Below, piece by piece: positions 8,076 to 16,636 of a stretch of DNA of 64,000 nt (positions within the stretch are counted from its first letter, which is position 1; every line of letters starts with the position of its first letter). The notes under the pieces were generated by a model. The model saw only the letters and a list, made by a program, of their open reading frames with translations. It ran no database searches and was not told the DNA's origin. Source of the DNA: Lentisphaerota bacterium (GTDB lineage Bacteria > Verrucomicrobiota > Lentisphaeria > Victivallales > Victivallaceae); the NCBI GenBank assembly GCA_017134815.1, contig CP071032.1, positions 2,910,001 through 2,974,000 on the forward strand. Direction: 5' to 3'. Both the position numbers and the translations under genes were made by a program.

Positions 8076-9055
8076 GCATGGATAAAAGAAAATCAATTTT
8101 AGTATCTATTCACCCACAACATCTTGCTAAAATTATTTCAGGCGAAAAATGTTTTGAATATAGGAAAACAGCAATAAAGGAAGTCAAATATGCTGCACTT
8201 TACGCTATAAGTCCAGTAAAAATGATTGTAGCCATTGCAAAAATTGAAGAAATCCTGTCAGATAAACCTCAGATTATTTGGAGAAAAACTAGAGGAAGTT
8301 CTGGTATAACTTATAGGTTTTTTCAAGATTACTTCAAAAACAAAAAAACTGCTCATGCATTTAAGTTAGGCCAGATTAAAGTTTTTGATAAACCAATAGC
8401 ACTCTCTAATAAAAAACTTAACCTAACAGCCCCGCAATCATTTATCTACTTAGGGCAAGAAAAGATGAAGTGGTTAGAATCACAAAAAAGAAATTCAACA
8501 AAAGTCAAGTCAAGTTTAATTTTAATAGCTGGTGTTCATGGTGCAGGGAAAACTACAATATCACAAAAATTATTCACCCTTTTTGGATATAACAGCATTA
8601 CTGCAAGCAATCTGATCGCTCTTAATGGAGGCAAAGAACACCCAGACAAATCCATATCCGACCTTAAAGATAATCAAGCTAAATTACTAAAAGGACTATC
8701 TAATGTGCGAAACAAAAACTACCGTACAATATTAGACGGACATTTCTGTCTAATAAACAAGAGTGGTGATATTGAAGATATTCCGCTGAAAGTTTTTGAA
8801 CAGATGAATCCGACATGCATAGTTCTCGCAAAGCCAAGTATCGAGATATTGGAAGAAAGACTTAAACAGAGGGAAACTAAAATGAAATTGAACGTTGACC
8901 TTCAGAGTTATTATAAACGCGAGTGCAAGCACGCAGAGTATGTTGCACATAATTTATCAATTCCAATATACGAATTTGACACAGGTATAAGCAGAAGATA
9001 TCAGTTCAAACGTACGCAGGATATATGCAAAAACATTCGTGAACTACAAAAATAA
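8072..9055 (+). CDS. ASCH domain - P-loop kinase/ATPase fusion
   Basis: 327 residues. The N-terminal ASCH domain (about 8-125) has the classic helix IHPQHLAKIISGEKCFEYR, with GEK and the E-x-R basic-acidic pair. It is followed by a P-loop domain (about 147-327) with Walker A GVHGAGKTT at 154-162, ILDGHFCL near 220-227 and a lid-like EERLKQRETK. This resembles small-molecule or nucleotide kinases of the AAA_33 type. ASCH folds bind RNA or modified bases. The gene starts inside the ATGA of the PIN-GNAT gene, so the two are almost certainly made together. Substrate and role are unknown. It converges on the helicase gene downstream. Confidence 0.8.
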   Translation: MSMDKRKSILVSIHPQHLAKIISGEKCFEYRKTAIKEVKYAALYAISPVKMIVAIAKIEEILSDKPQIIWRKTRGSSGITYRFFQDYFKNKKTAHAFKLGQIKVFDKPIALSNKKLNLTAPQSFIYLGQEKMKWLESQKRNSTKVKSSLILIAGVHGAGKTTISQKLFTLFGYNSITASNLIALNGGKEHPDKSISDLKDNQAKLLKGLSNVRNKNYRTILDGHFCLINKSGDIEDIPLKVFEQMNPTCIVLAKPSIEILEERLKQRETKMKLNVDLQSYYKRECKHAEYVAHNLSIPIYEFDTGISRRYQFKRTQDICKNIRELQK

Positions 9056-9143
9056 GTCACTATTTTAGTATTCGAATATAGATTATTTTTAGTTTTAATT
9101 TATTAATAGAATATTACACATTATTATTACAGGAATATAGCCT

Positions 9144-12100
9144 TTAAGCAGTCGCTAGTCTGGCAGTTTCACGATACAAATGGCTTGGCATTGGAGTTTT
9201 TAATTTCCATTTGAAACTTATCGGCTTACTACCTTCATGCGAAATATATTTAGCTTCCCCCAGAAAGCAGTATGGAGAGCTTAAACCGTTTACGGATTTA
9301 TCCTCTCTTAAAAATAATAAGATTGTTGTACCATATTGTTGGTGGTTAATATATCTTTGTCCTGTAGGTGAACCTATTGATGTCTGGCTTTGTGACTGCC
9401 AATGAAAAAGATCTTTACTAATAGCATAATCCAAATACATTGTTGTGGGTGAATAGTGTTTTTCAGATTTGTTTAGCGTGATTAAAAACACATCGGTGTT
9501 AATGTTCTTAATGTATTTAACTCCTTCTCTCATCTCTGGACTATTTTCAAAATTCCAATTGCCAAGAGCTACAAGAATTTCATCTCTTGTGTAATTTGCA
9601 TGTAATTCTAAAGGTGTTTCAAATGGTAGTTCTGTCCTTGAAGTAACCAAGTTGGTTTCTTCAAACATATATCCAATCAATTCTAACAATTCTGCATATA
9701 AAATTTCATTTTTTCTTATTTGGATCATTGCCTCTTCAAGAGAGCTAAATTCATTCTTTTTCCCCCACAAGGAAAAGTTTAACATGGTAAGTAATAATTT
9801 ATCATTTTCAGTGATATCATCTAGGGTTGGACTTGTAAGCAGGTCAAGCAACCTTTGAAGCTGGTAAGTTGAATTCATATGACATATACGACGTAGACCT
9901 TTGGTTAACTGGCTTTCGTTATGGCATTGAAAATCACCTTTTAAACCAGCATTCACAAGCAGTCTATTCCAAGAGCTTTTCCTGTAAATAGTGTCTAAAG
10001 AAAGATCATGGTGGTTTATAAAGCTTGTTAAAGACAATTTTAATCCAGTTTCAGAGGTGAAATTTCTAATTCCAGAAATGAGTTGGTTTTTGCGTGCATT
10101 ATGTATGTTACTCTTAACATTATTTAAAATGTACTGTTGAGCTTGTTTTTCCAACATAATGCAACAACCTGCTGGTAAGTGAGGAAAGCCAGCTTCAACC
10201 TCATCAAAAATATTTTTAGTTGAAGGACCAAGAATTGACCTAAAGCGACCTTCAAAATTGAAACTACTATTTGCATTGCCAACAAAATCAAGAACTGTTA
10301 GACATTCCTTCCAGTCATCTAAGCGCAAACCACGACCTAATTGCTGAAGAAAAACTGTTAAGCTTTCTGTAGGACGTAAAAATAGCACAGTATCTATTTC
10401 CGGAATATCAACTCCCTCATTATAAAGGTCAACTACACAAATAAAATTAATTTCTTTGTTTTTTAGCATATTCTGCACCGAGGAACGTTGTTCATTAGTT
10501 GACTTTGATGTCAAGGAAGCAGCTTTTATACCGCATGCATTGAGTTTTTCAGCCATAAAGTTTGCATGTCTTTGACTGACACAAAAACACAGACCTCGAG
10601 TTTCATTAGCATCTAAAAGCAGTTCATTAATCTTCTCAATTACTAACAAAGCCCTACTATCATTTCCAGTAAGGATATTGTCTAACTGAGTTGGATCATA
10701 GCGCCCTCTATTCCAAGAAATATTACTTAAGTCGACAGAACTATGGTCTGTAATTCCAAAATACTGAAATGGACAAAGTAATTTTCGATTAATTGCATCT
10801 GGTAATCTAATTTCAGCAGCAATGTGATTATCAAAATAGTGAAGAATCTCTAAGCCATCATGTCGTTCGGGTGTTGCAGTCAATCCAAGTAAGTAACGTG
10901 GCTTAAAGTAATCCAGTATTTCTTTATAACTTTTTGATGCAGCATGGTGAAACTCATCAATAACAATATAATCATAATAATCTTCAGCTAAATGCTTAAT
11001 TAGTTCACGAGAGTTCAAGCTTTGAATTGAAACAAATAGCTGTTCAAAATGTTCTGCATTATATTTTCCTACCAATAATTCACCAAAATTCTGATCTCTT
11101 AGAATATTTCTAAAGGTAGCTCTGCTTTGCTTCAAAATTTCTTCACGATGAGCAATAAATAAAAATTTAGCATTGGATTTCTGTGATTTAATTCTCTTAA
11201 AGTCAAATGCTGCTATAACTGTCTTACCTGTTCCTGTTGCAGCTACAATCAAATTGTGATAACGGTTATGAATTTGACGCTCAGCGGTCAACTTATCTAA
11301 GATTTCAACCTGATAATCATATGGTTTTATATTGAAAAACGCCATCAGTTCTTGGTCATCTTTATAACCACTTTCTTTGTTCAACGCAGATTGTAAGCGT
11401 TCTTTATCATCTTTGAAATAAGGAGTAAAATCTTTTGAATTTTGATATGTTTCAAAGGTAGCACAAACTTTATCCCATAGGTAAGGTAACTCAAACTGAC
11501 TAACCTTGAGATTCCACTCAAGTCCACTAGTTAAAGCAGGGTTAGAAATATTTGAAGAGCCAATGTAGGCTGCTCCAAAGCCACTATTACGGTGGAAAAT
11601 ATATGATTTTGCATGAAGTCTCGTGCGCTTAGTATCGTATGAAACTAATAGTTCTGTGTTAGGCAATTGTTCCAAAAATTCAATTGCCTTGTAATCTGTT
11701 GCACCCAGATAAGATGTCGTTATTACTCTGAGCCTTCCCCCTGCTTTATTAGTAAATGCCTCAAGTTCTTCCTTTAATAAACGAATACCGCTCCATTTAA
11801 TGAATGAGCACAAGATATCTATTCTGTCTGAAGTAAGAATTTCTTGTCGAAGCTGCGATTCTAAACTAGGATCGTTTCGAGTCCCAGTAAAAAGGCAAGC
11901 ATTGCTTAATGGAGTAGCGGGTCTTTCAAATTTTCTTTCTGTAGTATCACAAACTTCAAATAGATACTTTAAATCTTTAATAATTTTTTCGTTTTCAAAA
12001 TCAAAAGTTGAATCTTGCTTTCCAATAGCATCTAAAATTTTGTTGCAAAATTCAGCTTGTTTTTCAAAACGGTTATCGCCTTTAATTTTGGCTAGAGAAT

Positions 12101-12269
12101 TTGCAATTAGTTTGGTCAGATGTAAAGCAAGTGTAAAATGGCTTTCCTCAGAATCTAAATGCTTCGTTTCAACACGCCTACGCTCATTTACATTTTCTAT
12201 TTGTTCTTTTAAAGAATTTGTAATTATGCTCTCATAAAGCCCGTTAATCAACCCAAGCTCACCAGCCAT
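9144..12269 (-). CDS. PLD-like - superfamily II helicase - DUF3427 protein
   Basis: About 1,041 residues. A phospholipase D-like nuclease domain covers about 120-260, with HAK (H-x-K) in TRLHAKSYIF and GSSNIS. A DEAD/DEAH helicase core follows, with Walker A VAATGTGKT near residue 342, IDEFHHA near 437, LTATPER and motif VI QLGRGLRL. The C-terminal DUF3427 region carries QQYGTTILLFLRE. Such proteins are common in defence islands and probably act on nucleic acids, but the mechanism is not established. A GTG at 12281 is in frame; the ATG at 12269 is preferred because AGGTGG sits 8 bases before it. Codon use is AT-rich. Confidence 0.88.
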   Translation of the reverse strand: MAGELGLINGLYESIITNSLKEQIENVNERRRVETKHLDSEESHFTLALHLTKLIANSLAKIKGDNRFEKQAEFCNKILDAIGKQDSTFDFENEKIIKDLKYLFEVCDTTERKFERPATPLSNACLFTGTRNDPSLESQLRQEILTSDRIDILCSFIKWSGIRLLKEELEAFTNKAGGRLRVITTSYLGATDYKAIEFLEQLPNTELLVSYDTKRTRLHAKSYIFHRNSGFGAAYIGSSNISNPALTSGLEWNLKVSQFELPYLWDKVCATFETYQNSKDFTPYFKDDKERLQSALNKESGYKDDQELMAFFNIKPYDYQVEILDKLTAERQIHNRYHNLIVAATGTGKTVIAAFDFKRIKSQKSNAKFLFIAHREEILKQSRATFRNILRDQNFGELLVGKYNAEHFEQLFVSIQSLNSRELIKHLAEDYYDYIVIDEFHHAASKSYKEILDYFKPRYLLGLTATPERHDGLEILHYFDNHIAAEIRLPDAINRKLLCPFQYFGITDHSSVDLSNISWNRGRYDPTQLDNILTGNDSRALLVIEKINELLLDANETRGLCFCVSQRHANFMAEKLNACGIKAASLTSKSTNEQRSSVQNMLKNKEINFICVVDLYNEGVDIPEIDTVLFLRPTESLTVFLQQLGRGLRLDDWKECLTVLDFVGNANSSFNFEGRFRSILGPSTKNIFDEVEAGFPHLPAGCCIMLEKQAQQYILNNVKSNIHNARKNQLISGIRNFTSETGLKLSLTSFINHHDLSLDTIYRKSSWNRLLVNAGLKGDFQCHNESQLTKGLRRICHMNSTYQLQRLLDLLTSPTLDDITENDKLLLTMLNFSLWGKKNEFSSLEEAMIQIRKNEILYAELLELIGYMFEETNLVTSRTELPFETPLELHANYTRDEILVALGNWNFENSPEMREGVKYIKNINTDVFLITLNKSEKHYSPTTMYLDYAISKDLFHWQSQSQTSIGSPTGQRYINHQQYGTTILLFLREDKSVNGLSSPYCFLGEAKYISHEGSKPISFKWKLKTPMPSHLYRETARLATA

Positions 12270-12371
12270 TCCCCGCACCACCTTTTGTACAGCATCTTAA
12301 AAATATTTATATATCTAATAATTATAGTAGCACATTGAAGATATTGCTGCAAACTGGCAAAAACTGAATAA

Positions 12372-12400
12372 TTGCTTTTGTTAGGGGGTGCTTTTATAAA
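12372..12400 (+). promoter_or_regulatory. Predicted promoter of a small intergenic transcript
   Basis: TTGCTT at 12372-12377, a 17-base spacer, and TATAAA at 12395-12400. It points toward a strong plus-strand terminator ending at 12582, with no conventional gene between. Confidence 0.4.
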
Positions 12401-12406
12401 CCGGCA

Positions 12407-12582
12407 AGAATTTTAATTTTTTTGAATTCGTTAACCATTTTGGGAGGTAATCTTGTAATGATATTGATTTTAAGGTCGCTGGTTTGGGTGGTTAACTGTT
12501 AACTGTTTTTCTTTTTTTTCGTAAATTTTTTAAATTTTTTGTTTTTGCCCGGCAGTTTTGTTGCTGCCGGGCGTTTTCTTTT
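12407..12582 (+). ncRNA. Putative ~175-nt small transcript ending in a strong terminator
   Basis: The transcript would run from the predicted promoter to a GCCCGGCAG/CTGCCGGGC hairpin (12547-12572) followed by GTTTTCTTTT. Inside, GTTAACCA (12430-12437) and TGGTTAAC (12489-12496) form an inverted repeat. It encloses a GGGAGG and a 14-codon ORF at 12458-12502 (MILILRSLVWVVNC). It could be a small RNA, a short leader-peptide message, or an orphan terminator. Confidence 0.35.
12547..12582 (+). terminator. Rho-independent terminator, plus strand
   Basis: The 9-bp GC-rich stem GCCCGGCAG/CTGCCGGGC has a TTTTGTT loop, and the T-rich tail runs on the plus strand only. The tail overlaps the stop codon of the minus-strand gene at 12581, so it does not terminate that gene in the usual way. 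Confidence 0.75.
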
Positions 12583-12874
12583 AGACTTCGGCGGCCATTG
12601 GGCAGATCAGGCTTTCTATCCATAGGTATTTAACTGACACTCGGCGCATTTGTTTCCAGATTGCTACTTTTGATACTCCTCTTTCTTTGGCTATGTCAGA
12701 ATGGCTGGCTGGAAACATGGCCAGGGCTAAGCGGGCGGTGTCGTGTCTGGTTGGGGCGTTTTCACGCATTTCGTGCAGGTCGGCTGCGGTTTGCTGCAGT
12801 TGGAAGTCTATTCCGAGCTCGCGGTGGGCGTTTTTCAGGATGTGGCAGCGGTCATCGTTGAATTCTTTTGCCAT
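12581..12874 (-). CDS. Small helix-turn-helix protein
   Basis: 97 residues. A charged helical N-terminal half (MAKEFNDDRCHILKNAHREL) precedes a predicted helix-turn-helix SDIAKERGVSKVAIWKQMRRV near residues 58-78, similar in form to sigma region 4 or Mor-type DNA-binding motifs. GAGG precedes the ATG by about 8 bases. It is more GC-rich than the island genes to its left, marking the right edge of the AT-rich region. Function and targets are unknown. It may be a regulator left from a mobile element. Confidence 0.55.
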   Translation of the reverse strand: MAKEFNDDRCHILKNAHRELGIDFQLQQTAADLHEMRENAPTRHDTARLALAMFPASHSDIAKERGVSKVAIWKQMRRVSVKYLWIESLICPMAAEV

Positions 12875-12990
12875 ATGGCGCCTCGCTGTGTTTTACTTGG
12901 TTTGTTAAGCCATTTGAATTTCTCTATGAGCAGATTTCTGAGCCTTCCATCAATGCAGCCATAAATAATTAATCAAACAGGCCGTCGCAT

Positions 12991-14388
12991 TTAGAGAACT
13001 TCCTGAAAATTATATTGAATGATCAGGTTTATCAGATTTTGACTTGGGAAATCCATCATCAGCCATCCTGTATTATGTAACTCAGGGTGCTGTAAAAGGT
13101 ACGCTCTCAAACTGGCATTGATGGACGCCGCGTAATATCTTGGTGTATTTAAAGATGGAAACTCAGCAGCAAGCGAAGAGAATATAAAGCTGGGGTAATC
13201 AGCTCTGGCATGTGAATTCAGACTGCTGATTACTAATTCAGCTTTTTCACCTGGACTGCACTTTTTATATTTATCTTGAATATAGAATGTATTTTGCGTG
13301 CCTGTGGTAAGCTCTCCCGCTGTATTATCCGGCCAATTAACCTTAATGCCAATGTCATCTTCACCCTGATGATGTAACATCCGGTTTATTATTACAATTT
13401 TGCCTCTAACCTGCCCAAGAGCAGGCAGCTGGTCTTGTGTCCAGAAATTTTCTGCGCCAGCATTTATTATTGCACTTGCAAGTAAATTCTGAACAATCGA
13501 ATTTTCATTTTCACTGCCCTCATTTTTAACTGTAAAAATGATAGTTTCGGCAGGGTATTCTTTCAGAAAATTAAGGCATTCCCAGAAAACCCGGTCTAAA
13601 GTCAGGTTACAATAGTAAGAGCCGTGGTATATGCCTCCGTCCTTCTTCACTCTGACATCAAGAGACCTTATTCCCATTATGAGCTGTGCGCCAACGCTGA
13701 AGTCCTGGCATTGTGTTAATCCCAGTACAGGCCAGATAAGTGTTTTTGAAAGATTTGAGGTACAGGCGTCGTGGGTACCTGGAATAGAGATATCCTTGAG
13801 GCTTTTGCTGTCATCTATATTCTTCATCCAGTCAATACGATCGAGATAATTTTTTGAAACAGTAAAAATATTGGACTCATTTTCAACTGCGGTGATGATA
13901 TATTTTCCGTCATGAGTTATCATCATGGTAGGGTATCCATGAAATCCACTGCTGCTGCCGATCCACCAGTTATTATGGGATAAACCATCAGAACCTTGAC
14001 CAATAACCACCGAATAGTATGTCCCGTCTATGTTAATATTTGCTGAAAACGCAAAGTTTAACTCTTTGGGCTTATTACCTTCTGCCGTGCGACAGTATAT
14101 TAACGCAGTCTGTGACCTGTCAAGCAACCAGTTAGCTACCCCTGAAGTTTTTTTTCTTCCAGCAGGTACTTTTAATGCTGAAGCATTGCCATCCCAGGAT
14201 GGAGTGTCAAATGGTTGTCCTCCTGTGATTGAATATTCTCCTGCGTAAGCTACTGCTATGCTCTGAATGTCAGAGCCCTTATGAAAATAAACATAATTAT
14301 CGCGTTTTATGGCGCCTGAAGCAGTTAGTGAAATTAGAGATAGAAGTAGAAGTGTCGGCCAGTGTAGAGATCTGCTTGTTTTTCTCAT
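12991..14388 (-). CDS. Secreted PI-PLC X-domain phosphodiesterase-like protein
   Basis: 465 residues with a cleavable signal peptide (MRKTSRSLHWPTLLLLSLIS to about residue 26). A beta-rich region covers about 27-190, followed by a phosphatidylinositol-specific phospholipase C X domain. Its first catalytic His is in ISIPGTHDACTSN and its second in GGIYHGSYYC. ETIIFTVKNEG follows, as in bacterial PI-PLCs. Enzymes of this family cleave phosphatidylinositol or related glycolipid head groups outside the cytoplasm. The N-terminal domain may bind ligand or carbohydrate. The start is supported by GGAAGG upstream. It appears monocistronic. Confidence 0.82.
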   Translation of the reverse strand: MRKTSRSLHWPTLLLLSLISLTASGAIKRDNYVYFHKGSDIQSIAVAYAGEYSITGGQPFDTPSWDGNASALKVPAGRKKTSGVANWLLDRSQTALIYCRTAEGNKPKELNFAFSANINIDGTYYSVVIGQGSDGLSHNNWWIGSSSGFHGYPTMMITHDGKYIITAVENESNIFTVSKNYLDRIDWMKNIDDSKSLKDISIPGTHDACTSNLSKTLIWPVLGLTQCQDFSVGAQLIMGIRSLDVRVKKDGGIYHGSYYCNLTLDRVFWECLNFLKEYPAETIIFTVKNEGSENENSIVQNLLASAIINAGAENFWTQDQLPALGQVRGKIVIINRMLHHQGEDDIGIKVNWPDNTAGELTTGTQNTFYIQDKYKKCSPGEKAELVISSLNSHARADYPSFIFSSLAAEFPSLNTPRYYAASINASLRAYLLQHPELHNTGWLMMDFPSQNLINLIIQYNFQEVL

Positions 14389-14748
14389 GATTTACCTTCC
14401 CGGAGGCTGTGCAACGAGTTAGTGCATCAGCGATGCCCCACTGCTGCAACCAAGGAAGTTCAGAGATAAGTTTTTCAAAAGCCGATAAGTACACCTGAAA
14501 GATTTTTGAATTTTATTTGAAATTTATTTTTGAAAACTTGTTCCAGGCGACTCCAGTCAATTTTCATTGAGTAATGAAGAATTTCTACAATGACATTCCG
14601 GTTGTTGTAGGGGAAAACGCTTCTTCACAGGATTTTGTTCTCCTTAGAGAACGACTTTTCCAATTAAATATTGGACCAACGTGATTATTTCCGCTGACAA
14701 CATCCCAGAGCTGGCCTGCGTTCGGCTTGCTATTTTACGGGGTGTTTT

Positions 14749-14904
14749 ATGATTTTTTTGCTAACCGGTATGGGGACTGGTGCTTCTAAGTTCTCAGCCA
14801 GTGTCAGGGCAGGGCTAAAGCCTTTGCAGCAGAAAATGGCAACCGGAGAACAATACTTAAAACCCCGATCTATTGTGCGAGCTCAACAGGCTTATCAAGA
14901 ATAA
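14749..14904 (+). CDS. Possible small protein, 51 residues
   Basis: ORF MIFLLTGMGTGASKFSASVR... ending RAQQAYQE. GGGGTG lies about 5 bases before the ATG. Composition looks protein-like (balanced charged and polar residues, few rare codons), but no family is recognised. It lies alone in the 800-base gap between two minus-strand genes. The rest of that gap has a TTTGCC-ACA-GGCAAA hairpin near 14910 and the GC hairpin at 15079-15100. Confidence 0.25.
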   Translation: MIFLLTGMGTGASKFSASVRAGLKPLQQKMATGEQYLKPRSIVRAQQAYQE

Positions 14905-15078
14905 TATCGTTTGCCACAGGCAAAGGCCTGAAAAGGTCGCGGCGAACGTTCATAATACAGGTAGTATAATAAGTCGGCTAAAAAGGACAAACAGTTACAA
15001 AATAATTGAAGGTTTTATTCATATTCAAGCCATCTGGTTGATAAACGACTTTGCTGTTAGATATATTGTGAAATATGC

Positions 15079-15100
15079 GGGGCCGCAACTTTGCGGCCCC
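15079..15100. other. GC-rich hairpin without T-tract
   Basis: GGGGCCGCA-ACTT-TGCGGCCCC forms a perfect 9-bp stem with a tetraloop. Neither side has a run of T, so it is not a standard intrinsic terminator. It lies about 90 bases beyond the stop of the minus-strand phosphoesterase gene and could protect or end that message. Confidence 0.5.
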
Positions 15101-15187
15101 CGAGGAGTGTCCTGACCAGCTTTGTCTAAAAAAATCTCGGTGCGTCAGCAACCGGAAGGTCTATTCAACTGGTAGTTACAGCAGTCT

Positions 15188-16210
15188 TTAGTCTAATTTA
15201 AAAGTCAAACGACTGTCTTTTTGATCGTTGATTTTTCCAGTCACCGGTGAGTAATCATGCACTTCTACGGTTTTGCCCTTTTTGTCAAATTGGAGTAAAC
15301 GCAGCGTACCGTCGTCGATGTGCTGATAATTCACAACCATCTGATGGACCTTGTTGCCACTTTCGCCTTTACTGACCACATAAGCCAGGCCGTCAGGCGG
15401 GGTATGGCCACAGATGACAATTTTGATGTTCTTATGCTTTGAAACCAGTTTTTTCCAAATATCCTCGCCGTCGTTGAGGCCTTCCTTATCATTTTTGATT
15501 CCATAACGGTGGGGAGGTGATGTTTCGAGTCCATTGGTCATTTTCTTATAGAGAACGCCGAATTGGTCCATATATGCGTGGGTAACCAAAACGACGTTGT
15601 ACTGGCTGTGCTTTTCGACAACCTTGTTTGCCCATTTAAAGATTTTGTCACGTGGCCCGAACTCCAGGACCAAGATCAGCCACTTGGTTTTGTTCACTGA
15701 AAAAGTGTGGTAACAGTTTTCTCCCCGTTTGGGCTCTCCCTCAAAAACGCCGCCAAATGTTTTCCATTTCTTATAATTCTTAACTGGAAAATATTTGTTG
15801 AGCAGAGTGGATCGATTGTCGGCGGTCCCCAATAGTCCGACATCGTGATTTCCGACCGCTATGGCATAGGGTGTTTTCCCGTTCAGACGCTTAAAAGCTT
15901 TTCGCGCCATTTCCCATTGGGCTTCATTGTTATTCTGGGTTACATCTCCCAGATGCAGCACATACTGGATGTCATATCGTTTTTTATTTTCAGCAATCCA
16001 ATCCATTTGCCGGTTAAATTTGTACAGCAATTTCTTCCTCATTAGATAGTGCTGGGTATCAGGAATTACCACAATGGAAAAACCATCCTTGACGGGCTGT
16101 GGCTCAGCCGTCTCTTTGGCATAAGTATTCTGTTGGAAAAGGGAAAAAAGGGTCAAAGTGCTTATAATCAAAAATCTTTTGCCAGTTGAACAAAACTTAG
16201 CAGATTTCAT
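15188..16210 (-). CDS. Secreted calcineurin-like metallophosphoesterase
   Basis: 340 residues with a signal peptide (about 1-31, ending NTYAKE). The metallophosphoesterase motifs appear in order: VIPDTQHY, LHLGDVTQNN, VGNHDVG, LVTHAYMD and ICGHTPPDG. These supply the two-metal ligands Asp, Asp, Asn and His typical of active enzymes. Acting outside the cytoplasm, it probably hydrolyses a phosphoester, but the substrate cannot be read from the sequence. It is not in an obvious operon; the neighbours are separated by more than 400 bases. Confidence 0.87.
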   Translation of the reverse strand: MKSAKFCSTGKRFLIISTLTLFSLFQQNTYAKETAEPQPVKDGFSIVVIPDTQHYLMRKKLLYKFNRQMDWIAENKKRYDIQYVLHLGDVTQNNNEAQWEMARKAFKRLNGKTPYAIAVGNHDVGLLGTADNRSTLLNKYFPVKNYKKWKTFGGVFEGEPKRGENCYHTFSVNKTKWLILVLEFGPRDKIFKWANKVVEKHSQYNVVLVTHAYMDQFGVLYKKMTNGLETSPPHRYGIKNDKEGLNDGEDIWKKLVSKHKNIKIVICGHTPPDGLAYVVSKGESGNKVHQMVVNYQHIDDGTLRLLQFDKKGKTVEVHDYSPVTGKINDQKDSRLTFKLD

Positions 16211-16636
16211 TATTTAATTCTCCATTTTGCGAATTTGTTTATTCAATTACAATTTTGTCGTTACAATATTTATGCCAGCACCTCCTGTCAGAATTAAAAT
16301 ACAAATGGTTTGTTACTGGTAATAAGCTTTTTTGCCAAGTTAATAATTAATGAGAAATCCAGCTCCTTTTAACTTTTTAAAAGAACTGACTGTTGATCTT
16401 TAATTTTTGACTTTAATAATTTTGTTAACTAATTAGTAATACTATATGCTATTATAGGTCATTGTTGGCAAAAGTAAACGATAAAAGAGTTGAAAACCCG
16501 TAAAAATTGTCAAATACTACAAGGGCACAGGAGTTGATGCGTTCAAGCTGAGGCAAAAGATGCGGAGTTTTTTAAAAGTTTTGTATTCACTGAATAATAA
16601 GCAGGAATATGAGCATCATTCAGAAAACAGGATTTT
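16211..16636. other. Intergenic region with nothing recognised
   Basis: About 425 AT-rich bases between two minus-strand genes. I see no ORF with a ribosome site, no strong hairpin and no tRNA. It probably carries the promoter of the phosphoesterase gene. Confidence 0.4.

Noticed and set aside
2402..12990. Search for a duplicated tRNA 3' end (att site) bounding the island
   Set aside because: No second copy of GGTTCGAGTCCTGCCGG or a shorter clear match was seen, and no integrase gene is present.
14873..15115. 80-codon plus-strand ORF ending in the GC hairpin
   Set aside because: No ribosome site; the C-terminal residues simply translate the hairpin; composition not protein-like.
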